Below, piece by piece: positions 1 to 7,891 of a DNA stretch of 11,927 bases; position 1 is the stretch's first letter; each line of letters opens with the position of its first letter. The notes under the pieces are model-generated. The model was not told the origin of the DNA, made no database searches, and saw only the letters and a program-made list of their open reading frames with translations. The stretch is from Agrocybe praecox (Eukaryota > Basidiomycota > Agaricomycetes > Agaricales > Agrocybaceae), in NCBI GenBank assembly GCA_964017145.1, contig CAXHKQ010000230.1, positions 1 through 11,927 on the forward strand. Reading direction: 5' to 3'. Made by a program: the position numbers and the translations under genes.

Positions 1-524
1 AACTATGCACGTGCGCACGCCCATCGTAGACGTCTCTATATATTTTACAGCTGTGTCGTGGGGTGGGTCGCATAGATGAGGGGTCGCCGCCGCCCATCGA
101 GCAACAGTACCACACTCGCAGTTACAGCAAGTTTATGCGCAACAGCATAACGAGGTACTTGACTCGCGCGCGGTGCGTGTTCGGATGTTTCTGCGGTAAC
201 GAAAAAAATTAATCAGCAGCCCAGGGGCCACTCCGGATCGACGACCACGACGACCACGGTGGTGGCCACGTGCACGCACACACACACTGAGGCAACGGCA
301 GAGCTACCTCAAGTATGGCGCGAATTATTTTTATCGTTTGCAAGTAATAAACCTCTTCGGGTACTTTGCACGAGCGTCGACCGCCACCACCGACGCCATC
401 GATGAGAACATCGCTCGTCGTCCCTGCCGAGCTGCCGACCGAACAGACACTTTCCGTTGGCGGTAATTCGGCAATCAACACGTGCGCCGTTTGCTCGTTG
501 GTTTTTGTGTGGGCGTGTTTGTTG

Positions 525-542
525 GTGTGTGTGTGTGTGTGT
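525..542. repeat. (GT)9 microsatellite
   Basis: An uninterrupted GT dinucleotide run of 18 bases. It is a short simple repeat in non-coding DNA with no further feature attached. Confidence 0.85.
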
Positions 543-612
543 TGGCCATTCATATGCCGCCGATGCGCTGGCTGGCTGGCCGTAATGTCGGTCGCCAGCG
601 AGCCCTCGTTGT

Positions 613-642
613 AATCATTATTATCATTATTATTGTTATTAT
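613..642. repeat. Imperfect (ATT)n simple repeat
   Basis: A run of ATT/ATC trinucleotides with occasional substitutions. It is low-complexity AT-rich DNA inside a CpG-rich block. Confidence 0.75.
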
Positions 643-1303
643 CCAGATTGTAACTACCTCACAGAAGAAACGCGCGCGTGCGCAAAGCACATGCGCGGAA
701 CCATCAGCAAAACTTTGCGCGTATGTGCGAGTGCGTGTTTATGCGATGATGGCCACCACCACCTCGCCGCCCGCCACCATTGTCCGCGCAGAGAGCCGTC
801 TGTATATCTATATTTTCGTACTTCATCCACCCTCGCCAGAAGTGAGATGCGGCCACGGAAACTGCGCAGCGAGCTGAATCGCATAATTAACAGTAAAATC
901 GGTGAATTGGCTTAATAAACCAAACACACGAATGGAAGGACGGCTGTAGCGTCAGAATACGACATTTTGATTATGGCGTTATTGCGTGCGAATGCGTAAG
1001 TCATATGCTTCTCGGATTAGTTTTGAGGAGCCAATAAACCGAGAGCCAGCAAAATTGAAATAGTACGTCAATCGGCGTCAGACGAAAAGACCCACAAGGA
1101 GGAATATGGTAATGCCATGTGCATTGCGCGACAAGACCTCGAAGAGCACGACGAAAACAATTATTATGCATCTGTTACTCGTTCCGTCGTCGCAATGGTT
1201 CAGTTTGGCTGTTCGACAGTTGGAGAAAGTGTGCCCGCGACGACCAAACGAATTTGTTTTCAAATTTAAATCCGACGCAATGCGCTCGCGCTCGAAATTA
1301 ATA

Positions 1304-1312
1304 ACACACACA

Positions 1313-1394
<82 letters not shown>
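1304..1394. repeat. Long (AC)n microsatellite, 91 bp
   Basis: An almost pure AC array with a single TA interruption at 1319-1320. Everything to the right of the interruption is uninterrupted CA up to 1394. Open frames that cross it translate to poly(Thr-His) or poly(Cys-Val), which is an artefact of the repeat. Pure CA arrays of this length mutate by slippage, so the copy number is likely to vary between individuals. Confidence 0.97.
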
Positions 1395-1395
<1 letters not shown>

Positions 1396-2212
1396 CAGCA
1401 ACCGGAAAGCTATTTATTCAGCGCGATCCGGACGACGGACGCCATCGCCCGGTCGCTATCGCCATCGCCTGGTATTCATTTCAAATGCAAATTACCACCA
1501 GCCACTTTACACACGCGCGGCGCTGCGGTTTCGTCGTCGAGATTTCGGTGCGGATTCGAATGCGTCAACTGGTGCCGCCGCCGCCGCAGCAGCAAAATGC
1601 GTCTTCCACGCAGTCAGTGTGCACGAAATTGGCCGCACAATATTCCGAAATCCGCGGCACCGCTGCCGCCACTGCGATTCGGCTGCTGCTGATGACGATG
1701 GTTGTAAGCGACGTCGTCGTCGTCGTTGTCGTCGCAATGCATTTTCTGTCCGGTCTCCACTCCAGTCCCGGCAGCTTCACCCTCCCCGCCTCCCCCGAAA
1801 CCGAGGTTTCGGTTGCTAACGATTCGCGCGCGATGCGCAAAGATGCACGCGGCTTTGGATGCGGTTTAATTAAAATCTCAACAAGAAGTGCAATGCGGAG
1901 CGGAGCAGAGCAGAGCAGAGCAGAGCAGAGAGACAGAACTCCTGACTCGACCCCGCAGCGTCAGCATAGCGTGTCAGCATGGTGCAATATGACACATACT
2001 GCACACAGACAGACCAGAATTACCAGGGCGAAGCACATGAAATCTCATAAATGTGGCCCATTTTTAGATGGAGAATGTAGAACTTGAACAAGTCAGTACA
2101 ATTCTATTGCAATTCTATTACAATTCATGTTTGCCAGCGAGGCAACTTATTGACGCATTGAAAACATTGAAAAAATTTGTAGGATCCATCTGTAGTTCTA
2201 GGAAGATTTATA
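1395..2212. other. Non-coding, low-complexity stretch
   Basis: No supportable gene. It contains a GCC/GCA tract at about 1571-1594, an imperfect CGT tract at about 1712-1735 and the GAGCA tandem listed separately. From about 2050 the base composition drops sharply to AT-rich as the transposon region approaches. Open frames in three registers overlap here, which is what repeated trinucleotides produce, so I regard none as coding. Confidence 0.6.
1895..1932. repeat. (GAGCA)n pentanucleotide tandem repeat
   Basis: About six to seven units of a five-base GAGCA/GCAGA repeat. The first two units read GGAGC and the rest AGAGC. It is a short minisatellite-like array with no gene association that I can see. 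Confidence 0.85.
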
Positions 2213-2382
2213 CCAGTTTAACAACCTTAGAACTTAGAAGTGGGATCCACTTCATCAGCAGGAGCTGGGTTTGTTTGGTTGTTTATATAGACATGCATAT
2301 GTCATTGGAAAGGTCTGAGATTCAGCTTAAATGTGAAACAAATTTTATCATGATCCCGAGTCCGTAGCAAATACAGGGTTGT

Positions 2383-2390
2383 GTTAAACA
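2383..2390. repeat. Left target-site duplication of the hAT MITE
   Basis: The octamer GTTAAACA immediately precedes the CAGAG terminus and is repeated exactly at 2637-2644 after the right terminus. Confidence 0.88.
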
Positions 2391-2636
2391 CAGAGATGTT
2401 AATGTAGATAATGGCCCATTTTTATACACGTAGAAAATGGCGTAGAAAATGCATTTTCTACTTCATATTGTACATTGGCCTACTATGATCTGAGATAAAC
2501 TTCTTGTTAATTTCCACAAAATACGAAAAATTTCTCTAAAAAACACGTTCTATTCTTGACATCATTTTCTACACTATTTGAGATTTTCTACATGGAATGT
2601 AGAAAATGTTTTTCGACGTGTAGATTAACATCTCTG
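2391..2636. mobile_element. hAT-type MITE with 8-bp target duplication
   Basis: A 246-bp element whose ends are a perfect 13-bp inverted repeat: CAGAGATGTTAAT at 2391-2403 and its reverse complement at 2624-2636. It is flanked on both sides by the identical octamer GTTAAACA (2383-2390 and 2637-2644). An 8-bp duplication and ends beginning CAGAG are typical of hAT elements. There is no transposase. The interior carries six copies, in both orientations, of a GTAGAAAATG-like motif. Two of them abut as a perfect 20-bp palindrome at 2442-2461. Such subterminal motifs are often transposase binding sites in hAT elements; that role here is inferred. The element sits inside the larger inverted-repeat element and therefore inserted later. 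Confidence 0.88.
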
Positions 2637-2644
2637 GTTAAACA
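2637..2644. repeat. Right target-site duplication of the hAT MITE
   Basis: An exact second copy of the GTTAAACA octamer, directly after the right terminal inverted repeat. Confidence 0.88.
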
Positions 2645-3356
2645 TGTCAATGTTGTGCTGAAAAAAGCTCAATTGCGGGAAGTGAAAAACTGTGTTTGAA
2701 GGGCTGCAATTTTCAACGGATTTTATTTGGCGATTGACAAAATTTATTTTTCGAGAAACCTAATCCAACCATATGATGAGTTGATACAGTCGTTACCGAA
2801 CTAGACTTATCTATTTGAACTATATTTAGAAAGCAAAACGCGATAAATGTACCAAAATCTCGATAAACATGATCTTTTTAAGGAAAATTTCCATGCGTAT
2901 TTTCAGTGCGCATCCAGCCAATGTGGTCAATATAAAGATTCCTTCGCTCGGCTATGGGCTCTAATCTTCCCCGCTGTAATCAACAGACCTGGAGCATTAT
3001 GATACACAATAATTCTCATCGATAGGACACACACTTCCAGACCTACAGCTCGAAACATTCGAGGGAGTCGAAAAAGGGGTAGATGGATGGTTTGCTCTGC
3101 GGTCGAACAAGGGATACCGGGAGGGACCCATACATGTCCATGATGATCAAAGAAATATGTAGCTAACCAATGGCCACCAATTTTGTTATATCTCTGAAAC
3201 TTTCGCTGTAATCGCACTTTGAATTTCAACAAGAAATCCCACTTCTAAGGTTGTTAAACTGGAAGTAAGTAGAATTGTCACATAGAACATAAAACTATCG
3301 CACACGCGGATCCAGATGATAGAAGTCAGCTGAATATTTTTCTGTTTCTCTCGATA

Positions 3357-3560
3357 TCATCAATCATGTTTGGTGCTACAACCCGCACGGCTTGACCTCC
3401 CTTGTATACTCCACTTGTATTTGAAGAGTAGCAGGGCTTCATAACCGATTTCGGGTTTGAAAGATGACATGTGGTTAGCACATCGCTCTAAAGAGTAACC
3501 CCAGGCAACGTTTTAACATCCATCCTCTATCACCTGCACCACTCATTTGTTTTTTGCGAC
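3357..3560 (-). mobile_element. SINE copy 1, internally deleted
   Basis: Read on the minus strand, this is the same repeat as at 10113-10398 and 5581-5830. The tail side at 3357-3520 matches copy 3 closely, including TGTTTGGTGCTACAACCCG and GAGTAGCAGGGCTTC. The head keeps an A-box-like TGGTGCAGGTG (minus strand, 3541-3531). About 80 bases between the body and the A box, including the whole B box, are missing: the sequence jumps at about 3524. A run of about ten bases (TTTGTTTTTT) also interrupts the extreme head before GCGAC at 3556-3560. Without a B box this copy should not be transcribed by RNA polymerase III. No target duplication was identified. Confidence 0.85.
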
Positions 3561-4365
3561 GCCAATCTTAGCAATAGTCGAGGGGTTGCACATGCTATGC
3601 GAAAAAACTCCTACAATATTCAAGTTGCAATTATCAACAAATAGTATGAAAGTATGGAGAAAATCGCATCTTGCTACGGGCTTCATTATCATCATCATCT
3701 ACATCTTATTACCCCATGAAGGAGTGTTGAGCGGCTGTATTTGAAATGCGATGCTTTTACAGGTTATTTTCTGTTGATAGGCACCAGTATTCAACACGAC
3801 ACGTTTCATTCAAACAGGCAGTTGTTACTAGCGCTCAAGTTCACTGAAAGAGTGATAACATCTACGTGTCTGCTCGCACACGGGCTGAGTGATCGGTGTA
3901 TTTTCCACTCTGCGCTTCTAGAACTATTTGTTTTAGTGCATAGTCTATTACTCATTACAGTGTCCTCTGTTTTGGCGACGCGTTTGATAAATTTGAGGTG
4001 TCGTATACGAGAATTCGAACCTCGGTCTGTGATTCCTAATCCCGACTACGCAACCCACTCCTACAGTTACAGTTCTATGCTAACCAGATGGGATCTGGAA
4101 AACCTTTCAAGATGCCCTGCTACTCGTCATATACAATAGAGACCAAGAGTCGTAACGGGTTGTAGTGACGTGAGGCAAACAAGCGAAGATGCAGCTTTTC
4201 ATAGCAGAATATCAATTCGACACGATTCTCCCTGGTTTCCTCGCAAACAAACACACATAGAGACCCGCAGAAACACTTGCACACAGAGTTGCACACGCAG
4301 AGCTTCAGAAAACCGTCGTCGTCGACGTCGTTCTGTGTGTGCGGTTAACCTCCGGATATTACAGC
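3561..4365. other. Non-coding stretch; no supported gene
   Basis: Apart from the tRNA-like arm near 4008-4053 I see no gene. Two open frames of 65 and 132 codons exist on the plus strand (3547-3744 and 3741-4139). They have no recognisable motif, the first overlaps SINE sequence and the second runs through the tRNA-like segment, so I regard both as chance frames. Confidence 0.5.
4008..4053 (-). repeat. tRNA-like segment (A and B box), possible SINE or tRNA relic
   Basis: On the minus strand positions 4024-4008 read CGAGGTTCGAATTCTCG. That forms a tRNA T arm with a five-pair stem (one G-T) and a TTCGAAT loop, and it contains a B-box-like GGTTCGAATTC. Upstream on that strand, 4053-4043 reads TTGCGTAGTCG, close to an A box. 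The A-to-B gap is about 21 bases, shorter than in a complete tRNA, and I cannot fold an acceptor stem. It is therefore more likely a relic or chance match than a functional tRNA. It does not align with the other SINE family in the window. Confidence 0.3.
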
Positions 4366-4388
4366 CGTCGTCGTCGTCGTCGTCGTCG
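4366..4388. repeat. (CGT)n microsatellite
   Basis: About eight CGT trinucleotides in a row. A smaller imperfect CGT/CGA cluster lies just upstream at about 4315-4331. It sits in a CpG-rich, apparently non-coding block and reads as poly-Ser or poly-Arg in chance frames. Confidence 0.9.
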
Positions 4389-4788
4389 AGCGACGTCGCT
4401 CGTTATTGAATCGAGCGGTACGACGCAGTTCCCGGAAAAGATGATGAGTGTAATTAGGACGCGCCCGGGGCGGCCACGGTTATGATCTATTGTTGCACTG
4501 CCGCTGCGCGCGCAGCTTCTTCGGTGTGTAATTGTTGCATATTTTCGCATTCAATGTCGTCGCAATTCGAGACGATTTATTATTACAGACTGTGCGAAGA
4601 CTTCGACTTTGGTCTCTCAGTGACATTTAATTTTGAATGCATTGCACGAACACAGCCATCGAGGTGTGTGTGTGTGTGGCCGCAGAGCAAAAGGATTGCC
4701 GTCGCGCGTGTCACGAACACGAACTGCGGTTGCGCGCGTACGTGATTCGAGCGCGAACCTTTATCACAATTGACAGATAATAAACGAA
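4389..4788. other. CpG-rich stretch without a supported gene
   Basis: CpG-rich DNA with a short GT run at about 4664-4678 and alternating GC blocks near 4500-4515 and 4733-4740. No coding exon is convincing. If the weak candidate exon at 4789 is real, this would be its untranslated leader or promoter region, but I see no clear TATA or initiator combination. Confidence 0.4.
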
Positions 4789-4913
4789 ATGCCGGCGGTG
4801 CCGTCCTGCATTTTTAATGCTCAACGGACTGCTGCCAGCAGGCAGCATCAGCAGGAGCGGAGAGGAAGAGTGACGTTTTTCGGTGCTGATAAGGAGTCGC
4901 ACGGTGTCGGCGA
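4789..4913 (+). CDS. Weak candidate first coding exon, unknown product
   Basis: I do not recognise the product. The case for an exon has two parts. An ATG sits in good insect context (CGAAATG, purine at -3). About 125 bases later there is a consensus splice donor, GAG|GTGAGTACG at 4911-4919, leaving an open frame in phase 0. The predicted peptide starts MPAVPSCIFNAQ and is basic and Gln/Arg-rich. The frame also stays open through the donor to 5217 (142 codons), including an Asp-rich stretch (GSDDDDEDSS) near 5087-5110. The best acceptor-like site before that stretch (CAG at 5069-5071) would read into a stop in phase 0, so no second exon can be joined simply. It may be a chance frame in a CpG-rich block. 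Confidence 0.22.
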
Positions 4914-5139
4914 GGTGAGTACGTGCATGCTGTGTTCCAGTGCGACAGCAGTATCGGATTCACTCCGGACTCCGGAGTGGTGGCTGAAGGAGCGTAGGTT
5001 TATATACCGAATTTGGCGTTGCAGTACGTGTTACTTTGCGCACACCGCGTACACACCGTCACACACTGACAGTGTGCCCGGCAGCGACGATGACGACGAA
5101 GACTCCAGCATGGAATTATCGCTCCAAATGCGGCAAATG

Positions 5140-5165
5140 TACGTGGGCAGTCCGATAAGTACGTA
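5140..5165 (+). repeat. 26-bp inverted repeat, left copy
   Basis: The 26 bases beginning TACGTGGGCAGTCCGATAAG occur again, perfectly, as the reverse complement at 5890-5915. The similarity stops sharply on both sides. The repeat itself begins and ends with the complementary pentamers TACGT and ACGTA. No target duplication flanks the pair. Confidence 0.9.
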
Positions 5166-5217
5166 CCTTACTAGAGAAGAACGAACATTTTTGTTGCAAA
5201 CTATTTTTGGCCGATAG

Positions 5218-5580
5218 CCCGAATCCAGCGATCCTAAAATATCAAGATCACTTTCGGACAGTATTTATCGCTAATCCTTGCCAAATCCTCCTTTTTCGCG
5301 ATTTATACTGCCTCATTCTTGCCCTGGATACGTAATTTCAAATTTAAAAAGTAATAATAGTCACTGAGGGCCAAACACGAATAAAACCGTAGAAGAGACC
5401 ACTATCCATAGCCCACTTCAAAGATTATGGCTATTATGTCCATTTGGTCGGTTGTGAGTATTTGCGTTTTTGCGACAGAAACTTCGCGGTCACGTTGGCT
5501 ATTACACGCGGTCAAAACCAAACGACAAGTCCGATTCGGCTGCAATTTTTACAGTAGCCTTCTTAAAGAATGTAGTACAT
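5218..5580. other. AT-rich spacer, nothing supported
   Basis: I see no gene or repeat of note between the left 26-bp repeat region and the SINE. A short plus-strand open frame from 5427 runs into the SINE and is not credible. Confidence 0.5.
5568..5580. repeat. Target-site duplication of SINE copy 2 (tail side)
   Basis: The 13 bases GAATGTAGTACAT recur exactly at 5831-5843. They bracket the SINE, as expected for LINE-mediated (target-primed) insertion. Confidence 0.85.
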
Positions 5581-5830
5581 TTGTTTGCTTGCTACGGGTC
5601 TTGGCCTCCCTCCTCCTCCTTTGTATATGAAGACTAGCAGGGCTTCATAACCGATTTCGGGGTTTCCAGAGGCCATTTAGCACAGCGTTTCAAAGAGCAA
5701 CCCTATGCAACATTTAACATCCTTCCATGGATCATCGTTAGACGAAAAAACCCGTACCTAAACCGGGGATTCGAACCCAGGACCATTCGATCGTGAGGCT
5801 GGTACTCTACTCTTACGCCACTCAGACGAC
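5581..5830 (-). mobile_element. SINE copy 2, complete, tRNA-derived head
   Basis: A 250-bp element read on the minus strand. The head begins at 5830 with GTCGTCTGAGTGGCG and contains a perfect A box (TGGCGTAAGAG, 5820-5810; consensus TRGYNNARNNG). A perfect B box follows (GGTTCGAATCC, 5777-5767). This is the internal RNA polymerase III promoter of a tRNA-derived SINE. The body matches the other two copies at about 70-80% by eye (GATGATCC, AACCCCGAAATCGG, GAAGCCCTGCTAG). The tail aligns with the GTAGCA...AACA end of copy 3 but lacks its ATG repeats. Exact 13-bp direct repeats flank both sides. Of the three copies this one has the best-preserved promoter boxes. I cannot assign it to a named family. 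Confidence 0.92.
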
Positions 5831-5843
5831 GAATGTAGTACAT
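5831..5843. repeat. Target-site duplication of SINE copy 2 (head side)
   Basis: An exact second copy of GAATGTAGTACAT, abutting the tRNA-like head of the SINE. Confidence 0.85.
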
Positions 5844-5889
5844 GTTTGACACATATCTATTCCGATATTGGCGCCACAGGCGGTTAGGC

Positions 5890-5915
5890 TACGTACTTAT
5901 CGGACTGCCCACGTA
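5890..5915 (-). repeat. 26-bp inverted repeat, right copy
   Basis: The exact reverse complement of 5140-5165, 724 bases away, with the SINE copy 2 insertion between the two. No homology continues beyond the 26 bases on either side. Confidence 0.9.
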
Positions 5916-6440
5916 TACGAGCAACAGCGACAGCAACAGCAGCAGCAACAGCAGCATTGTTTCACGTTGCGGTCTTGCGTGCGAGCATGCGAGCGTGGAT
6001 ATTTGTAAGGGCCACACCGAGCATAAATTGGTGTATGAATGTTGCAGCAGACAATAAATATTTACACGCACACACACACACTACAAACATTTGCGCACCG
6101 TTGCGAGCGCGACAAGACAAAATTGTGTATTGTGTGCGATGCGCTCCGTGTGTGTGTGTGTGTGTGTGCGCTTGGGCTTAGCCAGGCCGCGCATTGTATT
6201 TTGTATTGTGTGTGTGTGCGCCTTATTCATATTGTATGTACTTTGGAGCCACGTGACGACGTGTGCCGACGCCGTGTTCGCGCACGCGCGCGCGTTCATA
6301 TTAATAAATAGTGTGCTTCGCGCGCGGTGACAATAGTAAAGTAACAAAAACCCATCGTCCGCGTCCCGACGTTACTTCAACTAGAGCCTGAAATGTCAAC
6401 GCCGGAACAATGCTCCCACTCACACGCACACACACACATC
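5916..6440. repeat. Low-complexity block: CAG/CAA then CA/GT repeats
   Basis: Positions 5921-5956 are CAG/CAA trinucleotides (an opa-type tract). Pure or near-pure CA or GT runs follow at about 6068-6082, 6148-6168, 6206-6218 and 6424-6437, with an alternating CG/CA block at about 6278-6296. These give overlapping open frames on both strands, none with a protein motif. Alternating purine-pyrimidine tracts of this kind can adopt Z-DNA, but nothing shows a function here. Confidence 0.7.
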
Positions 6441-6989
6441 ATTTTGCCCACAAACCACAACCACGAATGAATGCATGCACTGCCTGCTCGTAGGCATTGC
6501 GCCAGTAATATTTTTAATAATTTCACGCATAACCCACTCGTAGCCAATGGCGTTGACAAGATTTTCGGCTTGGGGTGTTATGGAATTTCCGACGTGAAAA
6601 AAACATTATTTTCTTCTGCAATGCATTTATTAAATTGGGAACGTAATCATTGCAGTTGTGTAGACATAATGGAATGCATTCACAATTTCCATAAAAATGG
6701 ATCTTGAAACCGTTATGAAGATTCAGATACAAGTCTAGATTTGTGTTAATTTCACCGTCCGTATTGTGGGAAGTGAAAATTGAACAATGAACGATACATT
6801 TTGAAACTAAATGCTCAATTCACTCGAGTTGTTTTACAGCATTTAAGTTGGCAACATGTTCCGTAGGAATATATCAGACATAAAGACAACCCCGCAGATC
6901 ATAGACTGATGATGTCTACACTTTCCAAATAAAAGAACCTCGAATCCAGAAACAATGTCCTCTATCTAGAATGAGTACATCACATAACA
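6441..6989. other. AT-rich stretch, nothing supported
   Basis: I see no gene, RNA or clear repeat. Two short overlapping open frames on opposite strands (about 6471-6732) lack motifs or splice support and are treated as chance. Confidence 0.5.
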
Positions 6990-7330
6990 TTTTTCCAGGC
7001 TCTGTATACGCCACTGCTCGCATCCGCCATTTTTCGCAAAACAGCCGCACTCGCGTGTGAAAGCGACAGCGACACAAATGTTACGCGCGAGCCGGATGAG
7101 CGGCGCGTAGCGTTGTTCGAATGCGGTGTCAATGCCCCTGGGGGGTGGCGGAACGGGTATTCGCGTTATTTGTGTGCGTGCAGTGCAGTGTTGCAAAGCA
7201 CTCTGGAAAAATATAATCGATGTGGGACCTGAGCGGCTGCCCAGCAGTGCCAAACGAGTTTTGCGCAGAAACGCGCGAACGGTGGCAACATAAACTTTGG
7301 CTGGTTGAATCGCAGACGCAAATACTAGCG
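6990..7330. other. Short CpG-rich island in AT-rich surroundings
   Basis: About 340 bases, dense in CpG dinucleotides (GCGCGAGCCGG, AGCGGCGCGTAGCG), bounded by AT-rich DNA on both sides. Such islands in insect introns are often promoters, untranslated exons or enhancers, but no open frame, TATA box or splice pair is convincing. Possible identities are an alternative first exon, an enhancer or an old inserted segment. Confidence 0.35.
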
Positions 7331-7889
7331 GGACTGTACAGACGTATGGGAGCTTTCAATAAGTAGTATCAGTATATTGTCAGCGATTTTCATTCCGTCG
7401 GAGATTGAATGAAATTTGAAATCCTGTTGAATATGTGTGTTCAAATTACATCTTCGATAGAGCCAATTGACAAACCAGATCCTAAATCGAAGCAGATCTT
7501 TTTCGCCGTAGCATGTGATCAATATACTATCTCTCAGACATCTCAATAGGTAGAACAGAGCGTATGCATAACGTATTGAGATGTCCTCACAACATCGCAT
7601 ATCATAAATCTGAATGAAAGGTGGAATTGTCGAAAGTCACCCCGATTCGATGTCTCTGAGATGATGTTTTCGGATATCTTATTCTCGAAATGGACATCCG
7701 CATGGTATTAAATACTCGATTTAGATGATCTCATCTAGATCCTACGGTAGGGATGTCTCTTGAGCATCTCAATCGAATTCGGTTGCCGTTAGGCGGTCTG
7801 GAGATCATCCTCAAGACATCCCACGACATTCCCAGGGACATCTTTGCACATTGGAAGTTATTGATTATAGTCTTTGTAGTGAATAAAAC
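7331..7889. other. AT-rich stretch with recurring GATGTC/GACATC motifs
   Basis: No gene is supported. The motif GAGATGTC or its complement recurs in several forms between about 7537 and 7845. They include a perfect 12-bp hairpin (7537-7548 with 7574-7585), GATGTCTCTGAGATG at 7649-7663 and GATGTCTCTTGAGCATC at 7752-7768. These may be the remains of a tandem or foldback repeat. Confidence 0.4.
7537..7585. repeat. 12-bp perfect inverted repeat with 25-nt spacer
   Basis: GACATCTCAATA (7537-7548) is the exact reverse complement of TATTGAGATGTC (7574-7585). Confidence 0.75.
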
Positions 7890-7891
7890 TA

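Larger units (their letters stand above)
1..1303. other. CpG-rich non-coding stretch, no supported gene
   Basis: I see no supportable gene here. Open frames in this stretch run through low-complexity GT, ATT and GCC tracts and show no domain or convincing splice structure. The composition is uneven: CpG-rich blocks (about 90-300, 660-780) alternate with AT-rich spacers (about 880-1080). AATAAA-like hexamers occur near 346, 914 and 1033, but nothing upstream of them looks like a 3' end. It could be intronic, intergenic or untranslated exon, and the sequence does not decide between these. Confidence 0.6.
2213..3262. mobile_element. Probable non-autonomous DNA transposon with inverted repeats
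   Basis: The left end at 2213-2246 (CCAGTTTAACAACCTTAGAA... to ...GTGGGAT) reappears as its reverse complement at 3236-3262. The only difference is a 7-base tandem duplication (CTTAGAA) in the left copy. Two facing copies about 1 kb apart suggest terminal or subterminal inverted repeats. After subtracting the nested MITE and its target duplication the body is roughly 0.8 kb. The interior has one 101-codon open frame on the minus strand (3232-2927), but it has no ATG at its start and no motif I recognise. I find no clear target duplication next to the repeats, so the true ends may lie further out. The superfamily is unknown. Confidence 0.5.

Noticed and set aside
1106..1819. 237-codon plus-strand open frame through the CA array
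   Set aside because: Its length comes from the CA repeat (poly Thr-His) and CpG/trinucleotide tracts. It has no motif and no splice support.
2927..3232. 101-codon minus-strand open frame inside the outer element, considered as transposase
   Set aside because: No ATG near its beginning, an in-frame stop just upstream and no recognisable transposase motif.
3741..4139. 132-codon plus-strand open frame
   Set aside because: It runs antisense through the tRNA-like segment and shows no family motif, so I take it as a chance frame.
5755..5830. Functional tRNA gene at the SINE head
   Set aside because: A and B boxes are present, but no acceptor stem pairs and the sequence is shared with dispersed SINE copies bounded by target duplications.
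6995..7020. Minus-strand GCAGTGGCGTATAC, resembling a hAT terminus (CAGTGGCG)
   Set aside because: No partner terminus in opposite orientation and no 8-bp duplication could be found nearby.
7531..7850. CRISPR-like array suggested by recurring GAGATGTC motifs
   Set aside because: Motifs are short, irregularly spaced and in both orientations, and the window is eukaryotic.
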